From positions 1 to 6,928 of the forward strand of contig DEIT01000083.1 of the NCBI GenBank assembly GCA_002352635.1: a stretch of 6,928 bases of DNA. Direction: 5' to 3'. Under the pieces are notes generated by a model, which did no database searches, was not told where the DNA came from, and was given only the letters and a program-made list of their open reading frames with translations. Positions 1 to 6,558 of the stretch are shown here, one piece after another. Numbering within the stretch: the stretch's first letter is position 1; every line of letters starts with the position of its first letter. The stretch is from Hyphomicrobiaceae bacterium UBA2767 (GTDB taxonomy: Bacteria; Pseudomonadota; Alphaproteobacteria; Rhizobiales; Methyloligellaceae). A program made the translations under genes and the position numbers.

Positions 1-6
1 CCACAC

Positions 7-25
7 ATGGCAAATAGCAGACGTT
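7..25 (+). repeat. Left copy of a dispersed intergenic repeat core
   Basis: This 19-base stretch matches 6157-6175 at 16 of 19 positions in the same orientation (ATGGCA, two mismatches, TAGC, one mismatch, GACGTT). A second weaker match follows: the TGGCTGTTGATAGT stretch from position 55 resembles TGGCGCTGAATAGT at 6181. In this copy the two parts lie about 24 bases farther apart than at the right end. It therefore looks like a degenerate or interrupted copy of the element at 6157-6218. It sits just outside the first gene. The alignment is by eye and the copy is short, so it is tentative. Confidence 0.45.
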
Positions 26-81
26 CGGCTTTCCAGTCAGCTCACTGTGCTTGAGTGGCTGTTGATAGTACACATCGGCTC

Positions 82-111
82 TTCACTTCGATATCTCTAG
101 ACTTTTAGAAT
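82..111 (+). promoter_or_regulatory. Possible sigma-70-type promoter of the first unit
   Basis: A TTCACT hexamer at 82-87 (4 of 6 to TTGACA) lies 18 bases before TAGAAT at 106-111 (5 of 6 to TATAAT). This would start a transcript near 118, about 35 bases before the first gene. The position fits, but such matches are common by chance and alphaproteobacterial promoters deviate from this consensus. No operator was recognised. Confidence 0.3.
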
Positions 112-152
112 TGTCAGGTGTGGCAGGGCCAATGAGCAAAAAGAGGTAAGGC

Positions 153-1199
153 ATGGAAAACCGATTGAACGTTTTTGAAGGGCCGGATGCCGTGCGGAAT
201 TTTCTTGATCCGGGCAAACTTCCCAACCTGCCTCTCGTGGAGCTGCCGGCCTCATTCAATCCCCATGCCGGCGACCGGGTTCGGATTTTCGCGAAGCTCA
301 TGAACATGCTGCCGCTCGGCAACGTCAAAGCCGTCCCGGCGTTCAATATGATCAGAGAGAAATACCTAAAGAGCGAATTGGAAGGCGTGGAGCGGATTAT
401 CGAAAACTCGTCGGGCAACACGGTGTCGTCCCTGGCGATCGTCGCCCGGCATTTCGGGGTGGACAAGACAAGCTCTTATGTGCCCGCCGAGATTTCCTGG
501 AACAAACTGCTGATGCTTCTTTTCTTCGGGATCAATCCGATCGTCAACGAGGAGCCGGCCGACCCCTCGGAAAACGATCCGGCCAGCGGCGTATACAAGG
601 CCCGCAAGGACGGGGAACGGCCCGATACGTTGAACCCGGGCCAGTATGAGAACCCGGACAATCCCGGGGCACACGAGAAATGGACCGGGCCCCAGATCTG
701 GGAACAGACCGATGGCAAGATCAGCCTTTATTGTGCCGGACTGGGCACCACCGGGACCTTGATCGGCACCGCCACTTACCTGAAGCGGCAAAATCCTTGC
801 CTTCCGGTCCTGGGCGTGATGCGTGCGCCGGGCCATTATGTTCCGGGCGCCCGGACGGAAAAGCTGCTCAATCTCGTGGGTTATGACTGGCGCGCCCATT
901 TGGATCATATTGAATGCGCCGAAAGCGAAGTGTCTTACCGACTTAGCATGGAAATGAGCCGTATTGGACTGCTGGTCGGCCCGACGTCGGGCATGGCGCT
1001 GGCTGGGCTGTTGCAGCATCTGAATAAGGTCAAGGCGGATGATGGGTTTGACGGCATGCGGAATTCGGACGGAGAAGTCCTTTGCGTCTTTCCCTGCCCG
1101 GACGGACCACTTCCCTATTTGGACGAATACCCTAAATACGTCGATGCGTCGGAATTTCCGGCGATTCGCAATGAAGAACTATTGCTGAACAAACCTTGA
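153..1199 (+). CDS. Cysteine synthase-like PLP-dependent enzyme (fold type II)
   Basis: This 348-residue protein belongs to the cysteine synthase / cystathionine beta-synthase family of cytosolic PLP enzymes, which do beta-replacement or beta-elimination on activated serine or cysteine derivatives. Visible landmarks are the probable PLP lysine K58 in LGNVKAVPA, the substrate loop SSGNT (85-89), the phosphate-binding loop GLGTTGT (195-201), and VGPTSG (274-279), whose Ser278 matches the residue that contacts the PLP ring nitrogen. The usual family signature around the lysine is SVKDR; here Asp-Arg is replaced by Ala-Val. An acidic insert of roughly 25 residues lies near 133-158. It is probably a side branch rather than housekeeping CysK/CysM, and its substrate is unknown. 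The ATG is preceded by AGAGG at 142-146, six bases away. The M20 deacylase starts 24 bases downstream, so the two are probably cotranscribed. Family is confident; exact reaction is not. Confidence 0.88.
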   Translation: MENRLNVFEGPDAVRNFLDPGKLPNLPLVELPASFNPHAGDRVRIFAKLMNMLPLGNVKAVPAFNMIREKYLKSELEGVERIIENSSGNTVSSLAIVARHFGVDKTSSYVPAEISWNKLLMLLFFGINPIVNEEPADPSENDPASGVYKARKDGERPDTLNPGQYENPDNPGAHEKWTGPQIWEQTDGKISLYCAGLGTTGTLIGTATYLKRQNPCLPVLGVMRAPGHYVPGARTEKLLNLVGYDWRAHLDHIECAESEVSYRLSMEMSRIGLLVGPTSGMALAGLLQHLNKVKADDGFDGMRNSDGEVLCVFPCPDGPLPYLDEYPKYVDASEFPAIRNEELLLNKP

Positions 1200-1223
1200 T
1201 CAGAATTGTTCATTGGTGAGACC

Positions 1224-2399
1224 ATGATACTCAGCCCCTCCCAAGACTGCCTCGGCATTCTTCGCCGCCTGATCGCCTTCGATACGACGAGCCGGAATTC
1301 CAATCTCGAGCTGATCGAATATGTGAAAATTCTGCTGGACGAACTCTCGATCCCGTTCCGCCTGACCTACGACGACGAAGGCCGCAAGGCGAACTTGCTG
1401 GCGACGCTGGGGCCGGCGGCACCCGCCGGTGGTTATATCCTGTCGGGACATACGGACGTCGTGCCGGTGGACGGGCAGGCGTGGGACACGGACCCCTTCG
1501 ATCTCACGAAAATCGACGGCAAGCTGTACGGCCGTGGCACAACGGACATGAAGTCCTTCGTCGCTGTGGTTCTGGCCGCGTTACCCGAGGTTCAAAGGCG
1601 CGGCTTGAGAGTGCCCCTGCATGTGGCGCTTTCCTATGACGAGGAAGTGGGATTGGTTGGCGTCCGCCGGCTGATCGCCGATATGTGTGACCGTGGCATC
1701 AAACCCGAAGGCTGCATAGTCGGCGAGCCGACAAGCATGCGCATCGTCGCCTCGCACAAGGGGAAGCGAAGCTACCGGTGCCGGGTCTGCGGTCTGGAAG
1801 CCCATTCGTCGCTGGCGCCGACCGGGGTCAACGCCGTTGAATACGCAGGCGCGGTCATCGCCTTCTTGCGCGAACTTGCCCGCCGCCGCCGGACACAAGG
1901 CCCGTTCGATGACGGGTACGACTGCGCCCATACGACCGTTCACGTGGGCACCGTGAAAGGCGGGATGGCGCTGAATATCGTCCCGGCGGAGTGCACGTTC
2001 GAGTTCGAGTTCCGTCATCTCCCCGGGGACGATCCGGACGGCATTTTCGGGGAGCTGACATCCTATGTGGATAACGAGTTGGTGCCCGAAATGCGGGCCG
2101 TACACCCGGATGCAGGCATCTGGTTCGAGCCCATGGCGGTGATCCCATCGCTCGACACGGAAGAAGACGCCACGATCACACAGCTCGCCAAGGCGATCAC
2201 CGGCGACAACACGGTGCGCAAGGTGTCCTACAATTGCGAAGCCTGTCTGTTTCACGACGTCGGCGTGCCGACCATCATTTGCGGGCCCGGTGATATCGAC
2301 CAGGCGCACAAGCCGAATGAGTTCATCGAGATCGATCAAATCGCCAAATGCGAAGCCTTCATGAAGGGGCTCATGGACAGGATCTGCGTGGCGAACTGA
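1224..2399 (+). CDS. M20 family deacylase, acetylornithine deacetylase (ArgE)-like
   Basis: This 391-residue protein is a dinuclear-zinc amidohydrolase of the ArgE/DapE branch of peptidase family M20, cytosolic, removing an acyl group from the nitrogen of an amino acid. The metal and catalytic set is complete: H76 and catalytic-site D78 in SGHTDVVP, bridging D108 in GRGTTDMK, general base E140 with metal ligand E141 in SYDEEVG, E168 in GEPT, and H362 in DQAHKPNEF. H194 in AHSS lies in the lid/dimerisation domain (about 177-290). Length is close to E. coli ArgE (383). I chose ATG 1224, preceded by GGTGAG at 1215-1220; a TTG in frame at 1206 would add six residues. It lies 24 bases after the PLP enzyme, which suggests a common substrate pathway rather than ordinary arginine synthesis. 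The gene name argE is avoided because this branch contains many other N-acyl amino acid deacylases. Confidence 0.88.
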   Translation: MILSPSQDCLGILRRLIAFDTTSRNSNLELIEYVKILLDELSIPFRLTYDDEGRKANLLATLGPAAPAGGYILSGHTDVVPVDGQAWDTDPFDLTKIDGKLYGRGTTDMKSFVAVVLAALPEVQRRGLRVPLHVALSYDEEVGLVGVRRLIADMCDRGIKPEGCIVGEPTSMRIVASHKGKRSYRCRVCGLEAHSSLAPTGVNAVEYAGAVIAFLRELARRRRTQGPFDDGYDCAHTTVHVGTVKGGMALNIVPAECTFEFEFRHLPGDDPDGIFGELTSYVDNELVPEMRAVHPDAGIWFEPMAVIPSLDTEEDATITQLAKAITGDNTVRKVSYNCEACLFHDVGVPTIICGPGDIDQAHKPNEFIEIDQIAKCEAFMKGLMDRICVAN

Positions 2400-2675
2400 A
2401 GGCGTGGAAAGGCAAATGATGGCCCTCTCGGGATTTGCCGCGAAGTCCATTGTATACTCTTCAAAAACCAGGGCGGTGGAGGGATATCGATTTGACGGCT
2501 GTTGGCACGGACCTGCCGCACCGTGGCTCAGCGGAGCGCGGCAGCTTCCGCGGGGTAACCGGTCACGCGGCGGCAGTTCGGCGGCTTTGCAGCGGCTTCG
2601 TATGACCTGTGGCAAGCTGGCCTACGGCCGACTTCCGATTTCGTAGAGACACACGTGGCAGAGATAGGTTCGCCA
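2400..2675. other. Intergenic region before the carboxypeptidase gene
   Basis: No convincing gene is seen here. A TATACT at 2453-2458 could be a -10 box, but the best upstream TTGCCG (2435-2440) is only 12 bases away, too close for a normal promoter. GTATAC at 2452-2457 is a small palindrome of the type bound by some GntR regulators, but the flanks are not symmetrical. A short GC hairpin (CGCGG at 2537-2541 with CCGCG at 2548-2552, six-base loop) has no following T-run, so it is not a standard terminator. The gap suggests that the next gene may have its own promoter. Confidence 0.4.
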
Positions 2676-3638
2676 ATGTCTACTTCCTCCGTCAGTCGTC
2701 AAGGAAGAGTGAGGTGGAGGCGACTTGCCGGCTCTATTGCCGGTGTGATCGCCGCTTCGGCGCTTGTCGCGGGCCAAGCCTCTGGTCAGCAAACCCTAGC
2801 GGCGCCAAAGGTGACCGCGACTTCCGTCTTTGTGCTCAATGCCAACACTGGGCAACCCCTTTATCTCAAAGGCGAGAACAAGCCGTTCAGGATCCTCAGC
2901 CTCACCAAGCTGATCACGGCCTATGTCCTCGTGGAACGTCTAGGCGGGCGGCTGTCCGACACCGTGACGATCACCAAAGCGCATCTTGCGCGCGGCTCGA
3001 CGGCCGGCCTGCGCAAGGGCGACGTGTGGACCTTGCAGAATTTGCTTTACGGCATGCTGCTGGTCTCCGGAAACGATGCCGCCCTTGCCATCGCCGATCA
3101 CGTCGGACGGACCATCCTCGCTCAAGAGAAGAAGCGCGGAGATCCCAGGAAGCGGTTCGTACGGGAGATGGGGTCCGCCGCCGCCGCGCTTGGCGCCAGG
3201 AACGCGCGCTTCGCCGATCCGTACGGCATATCCCCGGCCAACGTGGCAACGGTGCGCGACGTCGGGCTGATCGCGGCCAAGGTCTTCACCGATCCGCGAC
3301 TGCTACCGGCCTGGCAGTGCCCGAAGCGGACGCTGAACATCGGCGGGCCGGCCGGGCGGTCGGTTACGCTCAAGACCACCCTCGAGATACTCGGCGAAGA
3401 CAATGTCGTCGGGGCCAAGACGGGAACGCATGTCGGCAAGAGCATCTACAATCTCGTCACGGCATGGCGCGCGCCAAATAGGCAGACGATCGTCGCAGTG
3501 GTTCTCGGCGCCGCAAACCATTCCTCACGCTACAAAGATATGCGAACGATCCTAGCAGCGTTACCACACGACTTTTCAGAGTTGGCAGAGCCGGTCGCCG
3601 GCTCGGCGCATCAGAACGGCAATGTAAGCTGCCCTTAG
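2676..3638 (+). CDS. Exported D-alanyl-D-alanine carboxypeptidase-type enzyme (peptidase S11)
   Basis: This protein of 320 residues is a penicillin-binding-protein-type serine enzyme (DacA/PBP5 family) that trims the terminal D-alanine from peptidoglycan stem peptides in the periplasm. Counting from ATG 2676, the three active-site motifs are SLTK (Ser75, Lys78), SGN (131-133) and KTG (248-250), in the right order and spacing. FADPYGISPAN (about 179-189) is also typical. The N-terminus is a clear signal peptide: an Arg-rich stretch (RVRWRR), a hydrophobic core of about 17 residues, and a likely cleavage after ASG near residue 37. The protein ends soon after the catalytic domain and lacks the C-terminal beta domain and membrane helix of PBP5. 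A GTG at 2655 is in frame, but ATG 2676 gives the more usual signal peptide; neither start has a strong ribosome site. A cell-wall enzyme is unexpected between amino acid catabolic genes. Confidence 0.87.
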   Translation: MSTSSVSRQGRVRWRRLAGSIAGVIAASALVAGQASGQQTLAAPKVTATSVFVLNANTGQPLYLKGENKPFRILSLTKLITAYVLVERLGGRLSDTVTITKAHLARGSTAGLRKGDVWTLQNLLYGMLLVSGNDAALAIADHVGRTILAQEKKRGDPRKRFVREMGSAAAALGARNARFADPYGISPANVATVRDVGLIAAKVFTDPRLLPAWQCPKRTLNIGGPAGRSVTLKTTLEILGEDNVVGAKTGTHVGKSIYNLVTAWRAPNRQTIVAVVLGAANHSSRYKDMRTILAALPHDFSELAEPVAGSAHQNGNVSCP

Positions 3639-3919
3639 CTATTCCGAGAGCACTGGGACCGACTGGCAGATCTAGATCAAGCCGACTCGACGCCGTTGCC
3701 TCGGAGCTTCGTCATCTCCATGGCAGCTTTTGGCACTCAACGGTCGTCAGTCAGGCGTACAGCTAACGGAGGCTGCTGACCCATTCCGGCGATCTGCTGT
3801 TGGTAGCGAAGCGCTGCGCGGCCGAATTTACCCTTTATGGTCGTGTGTCTTGTCTAACCGTTTTGTGGAACACTGCATTCAAAGAGACATTCAGCGACCA
3901 GCGATGCGGATATGATTGC
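3639..3919. other. Intergenic region with a degenerate repeat
   Basis: These 281 bases carry no supported gene. The open frame from 3800 into the next gene adds about 40 residues that do not look like a family N-terminus. The middle part holds a decayed copy of the intergenic repeat, annotated separately. I found neither a clear terminator for the carboxypeptidase gene nor a good -35/-10 pair for the following gene, although the downstream pair presumably has its own promoter here. Confidence 0.4.
3731..3789 (+). repeat. Middle, degenerate copy of the intergenic repeat
   Basis: The block TGGCACT-A-CGG-CGT at 3731-3747 matches 6158-6174 at 14 of 17 positions, and TGACCCA at 3777-3783 followed by CGG matches 6204-6210. 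The distance between the two blocks is exactly 46 bases in both copies, which is unlikely if the matches were accidental. The sequence between them has diverged and the hairpin of the right copy is lost. Confidence 0.45.
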
Positions 3920-4933
3920 ATGTCGACCACACTGATTACGTGCGACTTCGGCGTCGACAAAGACATAGACGGAAAGAAGTCAGGCTATCTGCGCGTTCCT
4001 CACTCGACCCACCTGAGTGCGTATGGCTGGATACCGGTGCCCATTACCGTTGTCCGGAACGGGGAAGGTCCGACAGTTCTGATGATGGCGGGGGTTCACG
4101 GCGACGAATATGAAGGCCAGATCGCCCTTGACAGGCTTGCACGTAAATTAACGCCCGAGGCGTTACGAGGACACCTCATCATCTTGCCTGCCGTCAACGG
4201 ACCGGCTGCGAAGGCCGGGCTTCGCACCTCCCCAGTCGATGATGGCAACCTAAACCGGGCGTTTCCCGGCAACGCCACTGGAACGCCAACGCAAATGATC
4301 GCGCATTACATCGAAGAAGTGTTGCTTCCACGCTGCGACTACCTCGTTGACCTTCATTCGGGCGGGACATCGCTTTATTACCCTCCGACATTGCTGCGCG
4401 GAAAAGGTCACACACCTGAAGAGGCTCAGAAGCTCCTGGAACTCCAGCAGGCATTTGACTTGCCATATGCATGGGAGTTCACGAGCGGCGGCGGGCCAAA
4501 ATCGACAGCGCGAACGGCCATGGGCGCCGCAAATCGTAAAGGGGTAACGTCAGTGATGGCCGAGCTTGGCGGAGCCGGCGTGGTTTCAAAGGACATTCTT
4601 GCTCGAACCGAACGCGGTTTGCGGCGCATCCTTCATTGGTTGGGAATGCTTCCTGGATATAAGCCAGATCAAGCGCGCGGCACACGCGTGCTGCACGCCG
4701 AAGGCTCTATCTATGCCTATGATATTGGCCTGTTTGAGCCCTACAAGGACATTGGCGACCCCGTGAACGCCGGAGAAGAAGTCGGGGCTATCCATTTCGT
4801 TGATGCGCCAAATCGTGAACCGGTCACCGTCGATTCGCCTTATTCCGGAATCGTGCTCTGCAAAAGGACGCTCGGGCAGGTGGCGTGTGGCGACGCAGTA
4901 TTCCAGATCGCTCGGGATGCGAACCAGGAATGA
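3920..4933 (+). CDS. DoeB-like zinc deacylase (succinylglutamate desuccinylase/aspartoacylase family)
   Basis: This 337-residue cytosolic enzyme belongs to the M14-like family of AstE, aspartoacylase and DoeB, which remove N-acyl groups from amino acids. The zinc site is visible: H60 and E63 in GVHGDEYEG and H146 in DLHSGG, with probable catalytic Glu215 in AELGG. RTSPVDDGNLNRAFPG (102-117) supplies the substrate-binding Asn-Arg pair. The N-terminal pattern with PITVVRNGEGPT, and the all-beta C-terminal tail from about 255 with DSPYSGIV, most resemble DoeB, the N-alpha-acetyl-L-2,4-diaminobutyrate deacetylase of ectoine breakdown. No ectoine hydrolase (DoeA) or DoeC/DoeD is present, so a different N-acyl amino acid is likely. 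Start chosen at ATG 3920, where family similarity begins; only a weak GGA lies upstream. The stop overlaps the ATG of the next gene (ATGA), indicating translational coupling. Confidence 0.85.
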   Translation: MSTTLITCDFGVDKDIDGKKSGYLRVPHSTHLSAYGWIPVPITVVRNGEGPTVLMMAGVHGDEYEGQIALDRLARKLTPEALRGHLIILPAVNGPAAKAGLRTSPVDDGNLNRAFPGNATGTPTQMIAHYIEEVLLPRCDYLVDLHSGGTSLYYPPTLLRGKGHTPEEAQKLLELQQAFDLPYAWEFTSGGGPKSTARTAMGAANRKGVTSVMAELGGAGVVSKDILARTERGLRRILHWLGMLPGYKPDQARGTRVLHAEGSIYAYDIGLFEPYKDIGDPVNAGEEVGAIHFVDAPNREPVTVDSPYSGIVLCKRTLGQVACGDAVFQIARDANQE

Positions 4934-6105
4934 CCCGTTTTGATTTCGATATATCGATAAACCGTCGCGAAGTCCCGACCCTGAAGACTCATTCAATTGT
5001 TCTTGGAGAAGATGGTGACGCCCTGTTCGCGGCAGGCGTCGCCGATATGGATTTCAAAGTTGCGCCGCCAATCCTCGATGCATTGCAAAAGCGACTAAGA
5101 CACGAGGTATTTGGGTACGAGACAGTTCCGGAAGGATTGATCCCTGCATTGCAGGAATGGCTTGGGCGACGCCATCAGTGGCACGTTTCCGTCGAGCAGG
5201 TTCTCCGAGCTCCAAACGCGCTGAACAGCCTTGCCATCGCCACATCCCTATTTTCTGGACCGGGTGACGGGATCATTGTGCAGCCTCCGGTTTTCTTCGA
5301 CTTCTACGATGTTGTTCGCGAGAACCAGCGCGCGCTTGTACGGAATCCGCTGGTCCTAAAAGACGGGCGCTATGAGATGGATTTTGATGGCCTTGAGGCG
5401 CTGGCGAAAATGCCGGCCAACAAAATTCTGTTTCTCTGCAACCCGCACAATCCGGTTGGTCGAGCCTGGACCCGAGAGGAGTTGACCAGGCTGGGGGAGA
5501 TTTGCGTTCGCCACAATGTGCTGGTGGTCTCAGACGAACTGCACGGCGATATCGTTTACCCTGGCCACAGCTATGCGCCATTTGCTTCGCTTGGCCCTGC
5601 ATATGCCGAGAATAGCGTCACGGTGTTGTCGCCGGCCAAGTCGTTCAATATCGCGAGTTGTTGTTCCGCATTCACCATTGTTCCCGATGAGGCGCGGCGT
5701 TCAGCCTTTGAGAAAGAGAACTCGCGGCTGACCGTGAACAAGAACAACGCGTTTTCAAATGTCGCAATGGAAGCGGCCTTTCGTGAAGGTGGGCCCTGGC
5801 TGGACGCCGTGATCGACTACTTGCAGCATAATCTTTCAGAACTGCGGGAGCGCATTAGCACAATCTCGCAGCTTCGTTTGGTCGACCCTGAGGCGACCTT
5901 CCTTGTCTGGATGGATTTTAGGGGACTCAAACTGAAGCCCAACGACCTTCACCGCTTCTTGCGGTACGGAGCCCGCTGGGAGCTGACCCGGGGCTCGGCT
6001 TTCGGACAGGAGGGTGCCGGTTTCATGCGACTGAATATTGCGTGCCGCCGAGAACGGCTCGTAAGGGCTTTGGACGATTTGGATAAAGCAATCCGCATGC
6101 TCTGA
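4930..6105 (+). CDS. MalY/PatB-type PLP-dependent carbon-sulfur beta-lyase
   Basis: This 391-residue fold-type-I PLP enzyme belongs to the MalY/PatB branch of class I/II aminotransferases, cytosolic enzymes that split cystathionine and other S-substituted cysteines into a thiol, pyruvate and ammonia. Landmarks are the N-terminal ADMDF (38-42) typical of this branch, the stacking-region Tyr/Phe stretch PPVFFDFYD (119-127), CNPHNPVGR (170-178) with Asn174, SDELHGDIVY (201-210) with Asp202 for the pyridine nitrogen, the PLP lysine K237 in SPAKSFNIA, and carboxylate-binding Arg367 in FMRLNIACR. Length equals E. coli MalY (390). ATG 4930 overlaps the previous stop by four bases, so the lyase is almost certainly made together with the DoeB-like deacylase. 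This suggests deacylation followed by beta-elimination. An aminotransferase or C-N lyase role is possible; mimosine-degrading enzymes of rhizobia belong to related PLP families. Confidence 0.88.
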   Translation: MTRFDFDISINRREVPTLKTHSIVLGEDGDALFAAGVADMDFKVAPPILDALQKRLRHEVFGYETVPEGLIPALQEWLGRRHQWHVSVEQVLRAPNALNSLAIATSLFSGPGDGIIVQPPVFFDFYDVVRENQRALVRNPLVLKDGRYEMDFDGLEALAKMPANKILFLCNPHNPVGRAWTREELTRLGEICVRHNVLVVSDELHGDIVYPGHSYAPFASLGPAYAENSVTVLSPAKSFNIASCCSAFTIVPDEARRSAFEKENSRLTVNKNNAFSNVAMEAAFREGGPWLDAVIDYLQHNLSELRERISTISQLRLVDPEATFLVWMDFRGLKLKPNDLHRFLRYGARWELTRGSAFGQEGAGFMRLNIACRRERLVRALDDLDKAIRML

Positions 6106-6156
6106 GATGGCACTCGGCAGAACGTCTTCCCCAAGTGGTTTCGCTGAAGTCTGTAA

Positions 6157-6218
6157 ATGGCACTTAGCGGACGTTTAGGGTGGCGCTGAATAGTGTCCGC
6201 TTGTGACCCAAAGCGGAC
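6157..6218 (+). repeat. Right copy of the intergenic repeat, with hairpin
   Basis: This is the best-preserved copy in the window. It runs from ATGGCACTTAGCGGACGTT (6157-6175) to a perfect inverted repeat, GTCCGCTT at 6195-6202 and AAGCGGAC at 6211-6218, with an eight-base loop. GC-rich GCGGAC/GTCCGC units with this layout are, from memory, abundant between genes in Bradyrhizobium and relatives. It lies between two convergent genes, where the hairpin might also help end transcription, although there is no T-run. Confidence 0.6.
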
Positions 6219-6246
6219 GCGGGACGGTGCAGTTCCTTCGGATGTC

Positions 6247-6381
6247 CTATTTCCCGGCCACCTGGTTCAGCCTGTCGTGACGTTCGCGGATGGTCTTCGG
6301 CCAGCGCGACTTGACGTAGACATAGGCGAGCGCTGCTGCCAGAACCACCGCGAACAACAGCGCCACCGATGTGCGGCTCAT
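6247..6381 (-). CDS. Small single-helix membrane protein, 44 residues
   Basis: I do not recognise a family. The predicted 44-residue peptide has one hydrophobic segment (about residues 5-23, rich in Val, Ala and Leu) followed by a strongly basic tail (KSRWPKTIRERHDR). It would be anchored in the inner membrane with the tail in the cytoplasm by the positive-inside rule. The ATG is the only possible start, because a TAA lies two codons upstream in frame. AAGGAG at 6395-6400 on the - strand is a ribosome site, though 13 bases away, slightly long. It begins 25 bases after the stop of the blue-copper gene on the same strand, so the two were probably one operon. That suggests, without proof, a role near copper handling or electron transfer. 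Confidence 0.6.
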   Translation of the reverse strand: MSRTSVALLFAVVLAAALAYVYVKSRWPKTIRERHDRLNQVAGK

Positions 6382-6406
6382 AGCTTAGATCACTCTCCTT
6401 TTCGCG

Positions 6407-6501
6407 CTAGACGCTGCCTCCGACAACGAAGTCACCCTTCATGCCGGACTCATAGTGGCCGGGCACGTTGCATCCGAACTCGATGGTGGCGCCCTTGTGG
6501 A
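6407..6501 (-). pseudogene. C-terminal remnant of a blue-copper (cupredoxin) protein, cut by an IS
   Basis: Reading the - strand from the insertion edge gives about 31 codons ending at TAG 6407-6409: a stretch starting near HKGATIEFGCNVPGHYESG and ending in a short beta strand. It carries the type-1 copper ligands Cys (6470-6472), His (6455-6457) and Met (6440-6442) with Cys-x4-His-x4-Met spacing, the spacing seen in rusticyanin and several bacterial cupredoxins. The N-terminal part with the remaining His ligand and signal peptide is missing: homology stops where the IS6-type element begins. The gene is therefore disrupted in this copy, unless its front half lies beyond the element outside the window. 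The identification rests on a short but highly characteristic motif. Confidence 0.72.
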
Positions 6502-6520
6502 GGCATTGTCAGAGTAAATC
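6502..6520 (+). repeat. Probable left terminal inverted repeat of the IS6-type element
   Basis: GGCATTGTCAGAG at the edge of the copper-gene remnant resembles the GGCACTGTTGCAAA-type ends of IS6/IS26 elements. It lies 57 bases before the transposase ATG, close to the layout of IS26. The other end is outside the window, so the repeat cannot be confirmed and its exact length is a guess. Confidence 0.5.
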
Positions 6521-6558
6521 GGCTTGAGCCTCCTGGCGAGGTTCTTTAGCCTCCGGCA

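Noticed and set aside
366..1019. Open frame on the - strand (217 codons)
   Set aside because: Antisense to the PLP enzyme gene; Arg/Gly/His-rich, no family features.
2435..2458. Promoter TTGCCG / TATACT
   Set aside because: Only 12 bases separate the two hexamers, too short for a sigma-70 type promoter.
1581..2615. Long open frame on the - strand (344 codons)
   Set aside because: It lies opposite the M20 deacylase gene with its intact catalytic motifs; its protein has no recognisable family features. It is a by-product of high GC codon use.
2404..2646. Possible 80-codon gene in the gap before the carboxypeptidase
   Set aside because: No ribosome site, no recognisable features, and odd composition for a protein.
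2609..3481. Open frame of 290 codons overlapping the carboxypeptidase gene
   Set aside because: Very Arg-rich and out of frame with the SLTK, SGN and KTG motifs of the real gene.
3800..3919. N-terminal extension of the DoeB-like protein from an upstream ATG
   Set aside because: The extra 40 residues do not resemble the family N-terminus, and the family pattern begins right after ATG 3920.
6193..6549. Open frame of 118 codons on the + strand
   Set aside because: It runs across the repeat hairpin, the antisense of the small membrane protein and copper-gene remnant, and into the IS end, so it is a chance frame.
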